A stretch of 64,000 nt of DNA, taken from NCBI RefSeq assembly GCF_900107205.1, contig NZ_FNPC01000004.1, positions 361,942-425,941 of the forward strand, given 5' to 3'. The position numbers were made by a program, and so were the translations under genes. The DNA comes from Halopenitus persicus (GTDB lineage Archaea; Halobacteriota; Halobacteria; Halobacteriales; Haloferacaceae). The notes below the pieces were generated by a model that saw nothing but the letters and a program-made list of their open reading frames with translations, ran no database searches and was not told the DNA's origin. Shown here piece by piece: positions 42,685 to 51,911 of the stretch. Every line of letters starts with the position of its first letter. Within the stretch, counting starts at the first letter, position 1.

Positions 42685-44556
42685 ATGTCGTCACCGGAGC
42701 ACGGGGACCGAGCCGGTCGCACCGACGCCGCGGGGTCGCGCACGCTCGCGGCGCTGGCGGCCGTCACGGTCCTCGCGCTCACGCTCCGGCTGTACGAGCT
42801 CGGCGGGCGAGTCTTCCACTGGGACGAGGGGCGCGTGGGCTACTGGACGCTCCGGTACGCCGAAAGCGGCTATCTGGAGTACGAGCCCATCATCCACGGG
42901 CCGTTCCTCCGGATCGTCAACGCGGCGGTCTTCGGCGTGCTTCCGCCCACTGACGCGTCCGCGCGGTTGATCGTGGCGCTCGTCGGCGGGCTCCTTCCGC
43001 TGTCCGTCTGGCTGTTTCGGGCACACCTCGACCGGTGGGAGCTCGTCGCTGTCGCCGGGTTGCTCGCGTGTAATCCCCTGTTGGTCTACTACTCGCGGTT
43101 TATGCGTAACGACGTCCTCGTCGGGGCTTTCGCCTTCGTCGCCCTCGGGTTCGCGGTCCGGGCGCTCGACGTCCGGCGGGCCCGGTACCTCTATCCCGGC
43201 GCCGTCGCCCTGGCGTTGTCGCTTGCCACCAAGGCGAACACGATCCTCTACGTCCTCTGTTTCCTCGGCGCGGGCGCGCTGATCGCGGACCACCGGATGG
43301 TTCGAGCCGTCAGCCGGGAGCCCGGCCGGCCCTCGGTGCGATCCGCGGTCGGCGGCTGGCTTCGCGCCCGTTGGCGCGGGCTTTCGTCCGTGGCGGGACG
43401 ATGGCATCCGGCGGCGTACGTGCTCGGACACGTCGTCGGGATCGCGGTCACTTTTCTGGCGGTCACGGTGTTCTTCTACGCGCCGCGGCCGCTCCTGTAC
43501 GAGGCGCTCGGCTCGCCGGATCTCTGGTCGACCGTCCTTTACGAGGCGACGGTGGGGTCGGCCGAGGAGCTGGCCGACCTCTGGCTCACCGGCGAAATGC
43601 AGGACAACCCCTATCTGCAGTTCCTTCGCCACGAGATCGAGACGCTCACGTACGCGGCTCCCGTCGCAGCCGTCTTCGCCGTCGTCGGCTTCCTCGTCGA
43701 CGGACACGTTCGTGGTCGCGGGGCGGTCCCCGCCGGACGCCGCCGCGCGCTGGTCGCCTTCGCGACCTATTGGGGGGTCGCGAGCCTGATCGGCTACCCG
43801 GCCGCGACCGACATCAACGCCCCCTGGTCGGCCGTTCACATCGTGCTCCCGCTGACGATCCCCGCGGGCGTCGGGGTCGCGTACGTCGCCCGGGAGGGGT
43901 GGGCGGCGGTCGGGAGGGCTCCGATCGGCGGTTCCGGCTCCGGGAGCGATGGCGGTTCGACGGTGACGTCGGCCTCGTGGTCCGACCTGCGAGTCGTCGA
44001 CCGTGAGACGGCGGTGCTGGCCCTCCTCGTTCTGTTGGCGGCGACCGCCGGCGTGCTCGTCCCGACGGCGACCTACTGGAACTCGACGAACCCCGACCAC
44101 ACCGCGGCGGTCCAGTGGGCGCAGCCGCACAACGACGCCCGGTCGACGATCGCGGACGTCGAGGCGGTCGCGGCGACCCACGACGACGGCACGGATATCC
44201 TGTTCGTCGGGACGCACACGTCCTCCCGTGAGAACGTGATGTACGTCGACAACGAGTCGGCCGCCGATCGCGACGGCGCGCCGGGCGGGTGGTACGACCG
44301 GCTCCCGTTGCCGTGGTATTACGAACGCGCGGGCGCGACCGTCGACAGCGTGAGCGCCGATGCCGACCGTGCGGCCGCCCTGGCGGACCCCCCGCCGGTC
44401 GTGATCGTGCACGCGGCCGGCCGCGAGTCCGTCGCGCCGCACCTCGAGGGGTATCGCGCCACGGACCACGAGTTCCGGCTGTGGGACTTCCGGCTCGTCT
44501 TCTTCATCGAGGAGGACGCGCTTCAGGAGGCCGGCAGACTCGATCAGCCGTCGTGA
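42685..44556 (+). CDS. TIGR03663-type flippase-associated membrane protein (Agl23-like)
   Basis: 623 residues with about 11-13 membrane helices; the N-terminal helix ends in LRLYELGGRVFHWDEGRVGYW, the D/E pair resembling GT39/GT-C glycosyltransferases. RFMRNDVLVGAFAFVALG and the large C-terminal extracellular domain (about 465-600) match the TIGR03663 family, associated with the Agl (archaeal N-glycosylation) flippase. A linker at about 410-430 is Gly/Ser-rich. It lies between the purN-purH fusion and purK with spacers on both sides, so it is probably not functionally tied to purines. Confidence 0.78.
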   Translation: MSSPEHGDRAGRTDAAGSRTLAALAAVTVLALTLRLYELGGRVFHWDEGRVGYWTLRYAESGYLEYEPIIHGPFLRIVNAAVFGVLPPTDASARLIVALVGGLLPLSVWLFRAHLDRWELVAVAGLLACNPLLVYYSRFMRNDVLVGAFAFVALGFAVRALDVRRARYLYPGAVALALSLATKANTILYVLCFLGAGALIADHRMVRAVSREPGRPSVRSAVGGWLRARWRGLSSVAGRWHPAAYVLGHVVGIAVTFLAVTVFFYAPRPLLYEALGSPDLWSTVLYEATVGSAEELADLWLTGEMQDNPYLQFLRHEIETLTYAAPVAAVFAVVGFLVDGHVRGRGAVPAGRRRALVAFATYWGVASLIGYPAATDINAPWSAVHIVLPLTIPAGVGVAYVAREGWAAVGRAPIGGSGSGSDGGSTVTSASWSDLRVVDRETAVLALLVLLAATAGVLVPTATYWNSTNPDHTAAVQWAQPHNDARSTIADVEAVAATHDDGTDILFVGTHTSSRENVMYVDNESAADRDGAPGGWYDRLPLPWYYERAGATVDSVSADADRAAALADPPPVVIVHAAGRESVAPHLEGYRATDHEFRLWDFRLVFFIEEDALQEAGRLDQPS

Positions 44557-44660
44557 GTCCGGCTGGCTCGATCGATTCCGGGCCGGATACGATCCACAAA
44601 CGTGTCTATTGAAGCTTGAGACACCCCGGATCGATCCATCCACTCGCCGTATGTGGCAAT

Positions 44661-44668
44661 CCTTATGC
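44661..44668 (+). promoter_or_regulatory. TATA box of purK
   Basis: CCTTATGC lies 24-31 nt before the GTG at 44692, supporting that start and a leaderless transcript. Confidence 0.45.
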
Positions 44669-44691
44669 GGGCCCGTTCGCAACCCTCGCGC

Positions 44692-45897
44692 GTGACAGTC
44701 ACGCTACCAGGACCGACGATCGGGATCGTCGGCGGCGGACAGCTCGGACGGATGATCGGCGAGGCGGTCGCCCGTCGGGGGGTCGAGGTCGTCGTCCTCG
44801 ACCCGACGCCGGACTGTCCCGCCGCCCCGGTGGTCTCCGAGCAGATCGTCGGCGGGTTCGACGACGAGACGGCGATCCGGGAGCTCGCCGAGCGGGCGGA
44901 CGTGCTCACCTACGAGATCGAGCTGGCCGACCCGGACGTGCTCGAGTCGGTCGCCGCGGAGCACGACCTCCCGGTTCATCCCGATCCCGACACTCTCCGG
45001 ACGATCCAGGACAAGCTCGTCCAGAAGTCGGCGCTCGCGGACGCCGGGATCCCGGTCCCGCCGTTCGAGGCCGTCTCCTCGGCGGCCGACCTGGAGGCCG
45101 CGCTCGACCGGTTCGGGGAGGTGATGCTCAAGGCGCGCGAGGGCGGCTACGACGGGCGCGGGAACCGCCCCGTGACCGACGCCGCGGAGGTCGAGGCGGC
45201 GCTCGAGGAGCTCGGCACGAACGCGATGGCGGAGGCGTTCGTCCCCTTCGAGCGCGAGCTCTCGGTCATCGGCGTCGTGGGCGCGGACGGCGTCCGGACC
45301 TATCCGGTGACCGAGACCATCCACCGGGAGGAGATCCTGCGGGAGAGCGTCACGCCCGCCCGGACCGACGACGCCGTGGCCGATCGGGCCGAGGCGGTCG
45401 CCCGCGACGTGCTCGAGTTCCTCGACGGCCGCGGCGTCTACGGCATCGAGCTCTTCGAGACGCCGGACGGCGAGGTGCTCGTCAACGAGATCGCGCCGCG
45501 GCCGCACAACTCCGGCCACTGGACGATCGAGGGCGCCCGGACCTCCCAGTTCGAGAACCACGCTCGCGCCGTCCTCGGCTGGCCGCTCGGGCCCACGGAC
45601 TGCCGCGGAACGACCGTGACCGCGAACCTCCTCGGGGACGTCTCCGAGACGGGGCCGGCGCGGCTCCGCGGCGTCGAAACGATCCTCGGTTCGCCCGATG
45701 TGAGCCTCCACTGGTACGGAAAGAACGACGTCCGGCCGCTCCGGAAGATGGGACACCTGACCGTCGCGGGAGCCGATTCGTCGGCGGATCGAGAGCCGGA
45801 CGCGGATCGCGGTGGGGCCGCGGACCGGCTCAATCGCGCGCGCGAGCTCCGCGACGCCGTGACGTTCGCGCCCGTCGACACACCCGGCACCGAGTGA
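44692..45897 (+). CDS. purK: 5-(carboxyamino)imidazole ribonucleotide synthase
   Basis: 401 residues. ATP-grasp enzyme: IGIVGGGQLGRMIGEA near 10, LTYEIELADPDVLESVA, the IQDKLVQKSALADAGIP region, KAREGGYDGRGNRPV, and NEIAPRPHNSGHWTIEG. It makes N5-CAIR from AIR, bicarbonate and ATP; PurE then converts it. The GTG at 44692 is chosen because a TATA-like element is 30 nt upstream; an in-frame ATG at 44653 would lie inside that promoter. A low-complexity segment of Asp/Ala/Arg is present near 352-375. Just after the stop, two 23-bp units and two 18-bp units repeat (45879-45975). Confidence 0.95.
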   Translation: MTVTLPGPTIGIVGGGQLGRMIGEAVARRGVEVVVLDPTPDCPAAPVVSEQIVGGFDDETAIRELAERADVLTYEIELADPDVLESVAAEHDLPVHPDPDTLRTIQDKLVQKSALADAGIPVPPFEAVSSAADLEAALDRFGEVMLKAREGGYDGRGNRPVTDAAEVEAALEELGTNAMAEAFVPFERELSVIGVVGADGVRTYPVTETIHREEILRESVTPARTDDAVADRAEAVARDVLEFLDGRGVYGIELFETPDGEVLVNEIAPRPHNSGHWTIEGARTSQFENHARAVLGWPLGPTDCRGTTVTANLLGDVSETGPARLRGVETILGSPDVSLHWYGKNDVRPLRKMGHLTVAGADSSADREPDADRGGAADRLNRARELRDAVTFAPVDTPGTE

Positions 45898-45975
45898 TCG
45901 GCACACCCGGCACCGAGCGAGTTCGCGACCGCGACGTTCGACGCACTGGCACCGATCGACGCACTGGCACCGATC
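45879..45975. repeat. Direct repeats across and after the purK stop
   Basis: A 16-bp segment at 45879-45894 recurs at 45902-45917 (period 23); an 18-bp segment repeats at 45940-45957 and 45958-45975. They fill most of the purK-purE spacer. Confidence 0.75.
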
Positions 45976-46026
45976 GACGAAGCTGACCGACGCGACCCAC
46001 CAACTGACGCGACCCACTCCGAGACC

Positions 46027-46641
46027 ATGACCACGCCACAGGACCTCATCGACCGACTCGAGACGGAAGCCGAACAGCAGGCTGACCCGGCGACCACGCC
46101 GGACGTCGGCATCATTATGGGGTCGGATTCGGACCTTCCCACGATGGAGGGCGCCTACGAGGCGCTCGACACGCTGGGCTTTGCCGAACAGACCGACTTC
46201 TCGGACCCGCCGTCGAGCCGGTTCACCTACGAGTCGTACGTCGTCTCGGCCCACCGGACGCCGGAGCTGATGTATGCGTACGGGGAGACGGCTCGCGACC
46301 GCGGTCTCGACGTCATCATCGCCGGCGCCGGCGGCAAGTCGGCCGACCTGCCGAACATGACCGCCTCCATCGCCTATCCGATCCCGGTGGTCGGCGTCCC
46401 GGTCCAGGAGAAGTCGGTCGACTCCGTCATCGGGATGCCGACCGGCGCGCCGATCGTGGCCGTCGACGCCGGCAAGTCGTTCAACGCCGGTCTCTCGGCG
46501 GCCCAGGTGCTCGCACGCGAACACGAATCGATAGAGGAACGGCTCATCCAGTATCACGAGGACCTCACCGCCGACGTGGCGGAAGTCTCCGAGGCCCTTC
46601 ACGACCTCGGACTCGACGGGTTCCGCGAGCGGAACGCCTGA
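46027..46641 (+). CDS. purE: N5-carboxyaminoimidazole ribonucleotide mutase
   Basis: 204 residues. IIMGSDSDLPTMEGAYEAL near 37, YVVSAHRTPELMYAYGE with the catalytic AHRTP, IIAGAGGKSADLPNMTAS, and VVGVPVQEKSVDSVIGMPTGAPIV. Most PurE proteins have AHLPGM where this one has ADLPNM, a haloarchaeal-type variation. The N-terminal 25 residues are polar. It converts N5-CAIR to CAIR after PurK. Its promoter is not obvious in the repeat-rich spacer, so read-through from purK is likely. Confidence 0.95.
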   Translation: MTTPQDLIDRLETEAEQQADPATTPDVGIIMGSDSDLPTMEGAYEALDTLGFAEQTDFSDPPSSRFTYESYVVSAHRTPELMYAYGETARDRGLDVIIAGAGGKSADLPNMTASIAYPIPVVGVPVQEKSVDSVIGMPTGAPIVAVDAGKSFNAGLSAAQVLAREHESIEERLIQYHEDLTADVAEVSEALHDLGLDGFRERNA

Positions 46642-46651
46642 CCGATCCGGG

Positions 46652-46689
46652 CACGGAACTCCGAATCGGACACGGAACTCCGAATCGGA
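46652..46689. repeat. 19-bp direct repeat after the purE stop
   Basis: Two perfect copies (46652-46670, 46671-46689) and the start of a third, in the spacer ahead of the nuo operon. Confidence 0.85.
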
Positions 46690-46802
46690 CACGAAAACGC
46701 CCGATCGGTTCCGGGACGAGCCCCGGACCGGTACCGGAAACGCCGATCCGCCGGCGTGCCCCCTGTGAACCCGCGCCTCGCACCCGCGCGTGCGAGAATC
46801 AA

Positions 46803-46810
46803 CGCTTATG
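46803..46810 (+). promoter_or_regulatory. Promoter of the nuo operon
   Basis: CGCTTATG lies 40-47 nt before the nuoA ATG (46850); the transcript would have a leader of about 20 nt containing GGAGACC, a possible ribosome-binding site, which is unusual in haloarchaea where leaderless starts prevail. Confidence 0.4.
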
Positions 46811-46849
46811 TAGGGTCCAACCAAACCCACGCACGTTACGGAGACCTGT

Positions 46850-47266
46850 ATGAGCGATTGGATAGCTATCGGCGCATTGGCGGTCGTCGGGATCGGCATC
46901 CCGCTGGGGATGATGGGAGTCTCGGCGTTACTCCGTCCAAGCGTGCCGGAACAAGGCAAACGCACCATCTACGAGTCCGGGGAGGTCCCGACCGGCAGCG
47001 CGCACATTCGGTTCAACATCCAGTACTATATGGTGGCGCTGTTGTTCCTCGTGTTCGACATCGAGACGGTCCTGCTGTTCCCGTGGGTCGTCATCTACCG
47101 TCCCGCGCTGAACGCGGGCGTCCCGATGGCACGGCTCCTGTTGCCGATGTTGGCGTTCGTCGGCATCCTCACCGTCGGACTCGTGTGGGCGTGGCGCAAC
47201 GGCGCGGTCGAATGGATGAGCAGTCCCCGTGCGATGCGCCGCAAGACGGAACGTAACCAACCATGA
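46850..47266 (+). CDS. nuoA: NADH-quinone oxidoreductase-type complex I subunit A
   Basis: 138 residues with three membrane helices. Conserved motif TIYESGEVPTGSAHIRFNIQYYMVALLFLVFDIETVLLFPW at 43-82 includes the GEVP, FDIE and AR-type residues characteristic of NuoA/NdhC. A conserved FDIE(V/T) acid pair couples quinone chemistry to proton pumping. First gene of the nuo operon; it overlaps nuoB by four bases. Confidence 0.95.
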   Translation: MSDWIAIGALAVVGIGIPLGMMGVSALLRPSVPEQGKRTIYESGEVPTGSAHIRFNIQYYMVALLFLVFDIETVLLFPWVVIYRPALNAGVPMARLLLPMLAFVGILTVGLVWAWRNGAVEWMSSPRAMRRKTERNQP

Positions 47267-47964
47267 GCAGCGATCAACCATTTATCACGGACGACTCCGC
47301 GGTGGTGACGGAGACCCGCGACGCTCGGATGGGCGAGGGTCGCGGCGACAGATTCAACTCGCGGCTTCGGGAGGCGTTCGGCTCCTCGCCGTTCATCCTC
47401 ACGAAGTTCGACAAGTTCCTCAACTGGGCCCGTGGGTCATCGATGTTTATGCTGCAGTTCGGGATCGCCTGCTGCAGCATCGAGATGATGCACACCTACG
47501 CGGTCAAACACGACCTCGACCGGTTCGGCTCCGGCGTGCCGCGCGCCTCGCCGCGCCAGGCGGACGTGATGATCGTTCCCGGAACGATCGTCTCGAAGTT
47601 CGCCCCGCGGATGAAGCGCGTCTACGACCAGATGCCCGAGCCGAAGTTCGTCGTCGGGATGGGATCGTGTACCATCTCCGGGGGCCCGTTCCAGGAGGGC
47701 TACAACGTGATCAAGGGCGCCGAGGAGGTCATCCCGGTCGACATTCACGTGCCGGGCTGTCCCCCGCGTCCCGAGGCGCTGGTCTACGGCGTGGCCAAGC
47801 TCCAGGAACGCATCGCCAACGGCGAGGCGAGCCCGGTCACGGTCAAGCCCTACGAGCTCGAACAGTTCTCGGATCTCGAGAAGGACGAGCTCGTCGAACA
47901 CCTGACCGACCAGATCGACGAGGACGACCTCGTGATGCGATACAACTTCGCTGATTCGCCATGA
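47263..47964 (+). CDS. nuoB: Complex I subunit B, carries iron-sulfur cluster N2
   Basis: 233 residues. The four N2-cluster cysteines: the tandem pair in FGIACCSIEMM near 69-70, one in MGSCTISGGPF near 135, one in VPGCPPRPEAL near 166. The first 40 residues are polar and the last 40 acidic. N2 passes electrons to quinone. Overlaps nuoA and nuoCD by four bases each. Confidence 0.96.
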   Translation: MSSDQPFITDDSAVVTETRDARMGEGRGDRFNSRLREAFGSSPFILTKFDKFLNWARGSSMFMLQFGIACCSIEMMHTYAVKHDLDRFGSGVPRASPRQADVMIVPGTIVSKFAPRMKRVYDQMPEPKFVVGMGSCTISGGPFQEGYNVIKGAEEVIPVDIHVPGCPPRPEALVYGVAKLQERIANGEASPVTVKPYELEQFSDLEKDELVEHLTDQIDEDDLVMRYNFADSP

Positions 47965-49643
47965 GCTTACAGGACCCAGCGGGGGACCTCGAGACGGCCG
48001 ACGAGGCCTCGGCCGTCGTCGAACGGGACCCCGACGAACTCGCCGAACTCCTGGGTGACGCCGTCATCGGCCGGGAGGAGCACGTCAACGCGCCCGGTTT
48101 CGTGATCCGGTCCGACGCGGTCCAGGACGTCCTCTCGACGCTCAAGGAGGAGGCGGGCTACGACCACCTCTCGGTCGTCACCGCCCAGGAGTACGAGAAC
48201 CGCTACGAGTCGATCTACCACCTGAAGAAGTACGCCGACCCGACCCAGGAGGTCAGCGTCGTCGTTCCCGCGGACAAGCAGAATCCGGTCTCGGAGTCCG
48301 CGGAACCCGTCTTCCGGACGGCCGACTGGCACGAACGGGAGGCGTACGACCTCGTCGGGATCGAGTACGACGACCATCCCGACCTCCGACGCATCCTGCT
48401 GCCGGAGACCTGGCAGGGACATCCCCTGTCGATGGACTACGACAAGGACCAGCCGCAGGTCGTCTCGCTGCGTGAACACGCCAATCCGCTGCAGGCGGAC
48501 CACCGGGAGGACGAGTCGGACACGATGTTCATCAACATCGGTCCCCACCACCCGGCGACGCACGGCGTGTTGCACCTCAAGACGACCCTCGACGGCGAGC
48601 AGGTCGCGGACGTCGAGTCCGACATCGGCTACCTCCACCGGTCGGAGGAGCAGATGGCCCAGAGCGGCACCTACCGGCACCAGATCATGCCGTACCCGGA
48701 CCGCTGGGACTACATCTCGGCGGGGCTGTTGAACGAGTACGCCTACGCCCGCGCCGCCGAGGACCTCGCGGACATCGAGGTCCCCGAGTACGCCCAGATC
48801 ATTCGGACGATGGGTGCGGAGCTGTGCCGGATCGCCGCACACATGCTCGCGGTCGCCACGTTCGCGCTGGACATCAACGGCGATTTCACCGCGACGTTCA
48901 TGTACGCGATCAACGACCGCGAGCAGGCCCAGAGCATCCTCGAGGACCTGACCGGTCAGCGGATGATGTTCAACTACTTCCGGCTCGGCGGCGTCGTCTG
49001 GGACCTGCCGGAGCCGCGTGCGGAGTTCTTCGAGAAGACGCGCGACTTCCTCGACCAGCTCCCCGGCTCCGTCGAGGAGTATCACGACCTGCTGACCGCC
49101 AACGAGATCCTCCAGATGCGGACGATCGACACGGGGATCCTCCCGCCGGAGGTCGCCAAGAACTACGGCGCGACCGGCCCGGTGGCGCGCGGCTCCGGCG
49201 TCGATTACGACCTCCGCCGTGACGACCCGTACGGCTACTACGACGAGCTCGACTGGGACGTCATCACCGAGGACGGCTGCGACAACTACAGCCGCCTGCT
49301 CGTGCGGCTCCAGGAGGTCGAGGAATCCGCGAAGATCATCGAACAGTGCGTCGACCTCCTCGAGGACTGGCCCGAGGACGATCGCACCATCCAGTCGAAC
49401 GTGCCGCGCACGCTCAAGCCCGAGGACGACAAGGAGATCTACCGCGCCGTCGAGGGTGCGAAGGGCGAGCTCGGGATCTACATCCGCGCGGACGGGACCG
49501 ACAAGCCGGCCCGGTTCAAGATCCGGTCGCCGTGCTTCTCGAACCTCCAGACGCTGCCCGAGATGGCCAACGGGGAGTACGTGCCCGACATGGTCGCGGC
49601 GCTCGGCAGCCTCGACATCGTGCTCGGGGAGGTGGACCGCTGA
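47961..49643 (+). CDS. nuoCD: Complex I subunit CD (fused NuoC-NuoD)
   Basis: 560 residues. An N-terminal NuoC domain (about 45-165: ADWHEREAYDLVGIEYDDHPDLRRILLPE) is joined to the NuoD domain (about 180-560: NIGPHHPATHGVLHL near 190, DIGYLHRSEEQMAQSGTYRH, the DIEVPEYAQIIRTMGAELCR block, EKTRDFLDQLPG, the SPCFSNLQTLPEMA ending). NuoD forms the quinone site with NuoB. Fusion of C and D is usual in some bacteria and in haloarchaea. Overlaps nuoB and nuoH. Confidence 0.96.
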   Translation: MSLQDPAGDLETADEASAVVERDPDELAELLGDAVIGREEHVNAPGFVIRSDAVQDVLSTLKEEAGYDHLSVVTAQEYENRYESIYHLKKYADPTQEVSVVVPADKQNPVSESAEPVFRTADWHEREAYDLVGIEYDDHPDLRRILLPETWQGHPLSMDYDKDQPQVVSLREHANPLQADHREDESDTMFINIGPHHPATHGVLHLKTTLDGEQVADVESDIGYLHRSEEQMAQSGTYRHQIMPYPDRWDYISAGLLNEYAYARAAEDLADIEVPEYAQIIRTMGAELCRIAAHMLAVATFALDINGDFTATFMYAINDREQAQSILEDLTGQRMMFNYFRLGGVVWDLPEPRAEFFEKTRDFLDQLPGSVEEYHDLLTANEILQMRTIDTGILPPEVAKNYGATGPVARGSGVDYDLRRDDPYGYYDELDWDVITEDGCDNYSRLLVRLQEVEESAKIIEQCVDLLEDWPEDDRTIQSNVPRTLKPEDDKEIYRAVEGAKGELGIYIRADGTDKPARFKIRSPCFSNLQTLPEMANGEYVPDMVAALGSLDIVLGEVDR

Positions 49644-50734
49644 TGGCGGTCGGCCTCCTCGATGCGGCCCCGGCACAGCTGTTCCCGGAACAGGTGACGA
49701 ACGCGCTCGGACTCCCCGGCGTCGTCGGCGAGTTCGTCGGCGCGCTCATCGCGGCCTTCCTGGTCGGGAACGTTATGCTCGCGTTCACCGGCGTCGCCGG
49801 GCCGTGGGCGAAGCGGAAGATCACCGCGGCCTTCACGGACCGGATCGCGGTCGACCGCATCGGCCCGTTCGGGCTGCTCATCATCCCGGCGGCCGCGGTC
49901 CAGCTGCTCGCCAAGGAGCTCATCATCCCCGAGGGCGCGGACCGGCCGTCCTACGACCTCGCGCCGCTCGTCCTTCCGGCGTCGGCGATGCTCGGATTCG
50001 CCGTCATCCCGATGGGGCAACTCGGCCCCGTGAACCTCCAGCTTGCCGACCCCGAGGTCGGCTTCGCACTGACGTTCGCGTTCGCGTCGATCGCCTCCGT
50101 CTCGCTGGTGATGGCCGGCTACGCGTCGAACAACAAGTACTCGCTGCTGGGCGGGCTGCGCGCGGTCGCGCAGAACCTCGCCTACGAGATTCCGCTCATC
50201 GTGACCGCGATGTCCGTCGTGGTCTTCACCGGCAGTCTCCGCACGAGCGAGATCGTCGCCGCCCAACAGGAGGCGCTGTTCACGGTGGCCGGCGTCACGA
50301 TCCCCTCGTGGTTCGCCATCGTGAACCCCTTCGCGTTCGGGCTGTTCCTCGTGGCGAACCTGGCCGAGATCGGTCGAAACCCCTTCGACATCCCGGAGGC
50401 CCCGACCGAGATCGTCGCCGGATACCAGACCGAGTACTCATCGGCGTACTTCGTGCTGTTCTACCTCGGCGAGTTCCTGCATATCTTCCTCGGCGGCGCC
50501 ATCCTCGCGATGGCCTTCCTCGGCGGCGCGTCCGGGCCGGGCCCGGCGAGCATCGGGTTCGTCTGGTTCGTGGTCAAGGTCTGGGCGTTCTTCCTGTTCA
50601 CCCAGTGGTGCCGCTCGGCGCTGCCGCGCGTCCGCATCGACCAGCTCATCGAGATCGGCTGGAAGGGAATGTTGGTGTTGTCGTTCGCGAACCTGATCCT
50701 CACGGCGGTGCTCGTGGGGGTGATCGCCTCATGA
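49643..50734 (+). CDS. nuoH: Complex I subunit H
   Basis: 363 residues, about eight membrane helices. Motifs ADRPSYDLAPLVLPASAMLGF, NLAYEIPLIVTAMSVVVFTGSL, the GRNPFDIPEAPTEIVAGYQTEYSS block near 247 and the FLHIFLGGAILAMAF helix identify NuoH, whose acidic and basic residues bridge the quinone site to the pump arm. The ATG at 49643 overlaps the nuoCD stop by one base. Confidence 0.96.
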   Translation: MAVGLLDAAPAQLFPEQVTNALGLPGVVGEFVGALIAAFLVGNVMLAFTGVAGPWAKRKITAAFTDRIAVDRIGPFGLLIIPAAAVQLLAKELIIPEGADRPSYDLAPLVLPASAMLGFAVIPMGQLGPVNLQLADPEVGFALTFAFASIASVSLVMAGYASNNKYSLLGGLRAVAQNLAYEIPLIVTAMSVVVFTGSLRTSEIVAAQQEALFTVAGVTIPSWFAIVNPFAFGLFLVANLAEIGRNPFDIPEAPTEIVAGYQTEYSSAYFVLFYLGEFLHIFLGGAILAMAFLGGASGPGPASIGFVWFVVKVWAFFLFTQWCRSALPRVRIDQLIEIGWKGMLVLSFANLILTAVLVGVIAS

Positions 50735-51192
50735 TCGGATTGCTAAAATCGATGGCGACCACGATGAAACACGCGCTCGACGGGACGACGTTCACGGTGG
50801 AGTACCCGGACGTCGCCCCGGACGTGAGCCCGCGGTTCCGTGGCGTCCACAAGTTCAGTCAGGAGCGGTGTATCTGGTGTCGGCAGTGCGAGAACGTCTG
50901 TCCGAACGATACGATCCAGATCGTCCAGGACGACCAGCGCAACGGGGAGGAGTACAACCTCCACATCGGACAGTGCATCTACTGTCGGCTGTGTGAGGAG
51001 GTCTGTCCGGTCGACGCGATCCTGTTGACCCAGAACTTCGAGTTCACCGCCGACACGAAGGACGACTTCGTGTACAACAAAGAACAGCTCAAGAACGTCC
51101 CGTGGTACAAGGGGATCGACCCGCTCAACTCCCGGAATCCCGACCGTGGCGCATGGGTCGGCGAGGGAGACGGGGAGGTCGATTATCAGTAG
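50731..51192 (+). CDS. nuoI: Complex I subunit I, two 4Fe-4S clusters
   Basis: 153 residues. Two ferredoxin motifs: CIWCRQCENVCP near 47 and CIYCRLCEEVCP near 87, each a CxxCxxCxxxCP. It carries clusters N6a and N6b between the missing peripheral arm and N2. Four-base overlap with nuoH; 64 nt of spacer before nuoJ. Confidence 0.96.
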   Translation: MIGLLKSMATTMKHALDGTTFTVEYPDVAPDVSPRFRGVHKFSQERCIWCRQCENVCPNDTIQIVQDDQRNGEEYNLHIGQCIYCRLCEEVCPVDAILLTQNFEFTADTKDDFVYNKEQLKNVPWYKGIDPLNSRNPDRGAWVGEGDGEVDYQ

Positions 51193-51256
51193 TCCCGGAG
51201 CGACGGCGGAGTCGCTCTCGAAACCTACAAAAGGTATCTCAAAGGAGTCACACACA

Positions 51257-51520
51257 ATGGTCCTTGACACCATCGCGTTCGCGCTGTTCGCCCTCGTTAC
51301 GCTGGCGTGCAGCCTGGGCGTCGTCCTCGTGCGGGACGTCTTTCACGCGTCCCTGCTTTTGGGCGCCGCCCTGTTGAGCGTCGCGGTGCATTACGTGATG
51401 TTGCAGGCGGAGTTCGTCGCCGCGATGCAGGTCCTCGTCTACGTCGGCGGGGTTCTCATCCTCATCACGTTCGCCGTGATGCTCACGCGTACCGACGACC
51501 CGGAGGTGAGTAGCGTATGA
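51257..51520 (+). CDS. nuoJ1: Complex I subunit J, first half
   Basis: 87 residues with three membrane helices. RDVFHASLLLGAALLSVAVHYVMLQAEFVAAMQVLVYVGGVLILITFAVML is the N-terminal half of NuoJ. In haloarchaea NuoJ is split into two genes, and the second part follows with a four-base overlap, so this is not a frameshift artefact within one gene. ATG at 51257. Confidence 0.9.
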   Translation: MVLDTIAFALFALVTLACSLGVVLVRDVFHASLLLGAALLSVAVHYVMLQAEFVAAMQVLVYVGGVLILITFAVMLTRTDDPEVSSV

Positions 51521-51909
51521 GTGACGACCCGGACACACGCGAGCGTGACGGGCCCGACGAGTACGACGTTTCCGACCGGGGGCTGGTTCCCGGTCTGGCG
51601 TCGCTGCTGCTGTTCGGCGTCCTGGCCGTGACGATCCTGGGCGCCGACTTCGGCGACCCCGCCGGCCTCGAGGCCGGCGAGTACGGGATCACCCACGGCA
51701 TCGGGTTCGCGCTGTTCAACGTCGACCTCGGCGCGTTCGCGGGGTCGACCGAGGGGTTCCTCGCGGCCTTCTTCATCGTCGCGATCACCCTCGACGTCGC
51801 GATCGACGGCGCGTTGTACCTCGCGAAACGCGAGTCCGACGGCTCGATCGTCTCGGCCGTCGGGGGCACGTTCACCCGCGGCCGCAAGGCCGGGGAGGGA
51901 GGTGACTGA
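51517..51909 (+). CDS. nuoJ2: Complex I subunit J, second half
   Basis: 130 residues. A 20-residue acidic N-terminus precedes two or three membrane helices, including FLAAFFIVAITLDVAIDGALYLAKRE near the end. It matches the C-terminal portion of NuoJ as split in haloarchaea. Overlaps nuoJ1 by four bases; nuoK starts two bases after the stop. Confidence 0.8.
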   Translation: MSDDPDTRERDGPDEYDVSDRGLVPGLASLLLFGVLAVTILGADFGDPAGLEAGEYGITHGIGFALFNVDLGAFAGSTEGFLAAFFIVAITLDVAIDGALYLAKRESDGSIVSAVGGTFTRGRKAGEGGD

Positions 51910-51911
51910 CG

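Noticed and set aside
51257..51909. Frameshift in nuoJ suspected because it is split in two
   Set aside because: Each half has its own start, the overlap is a normal four-base ATGA coupling, and split NuoJ is usual in haloarchaea.
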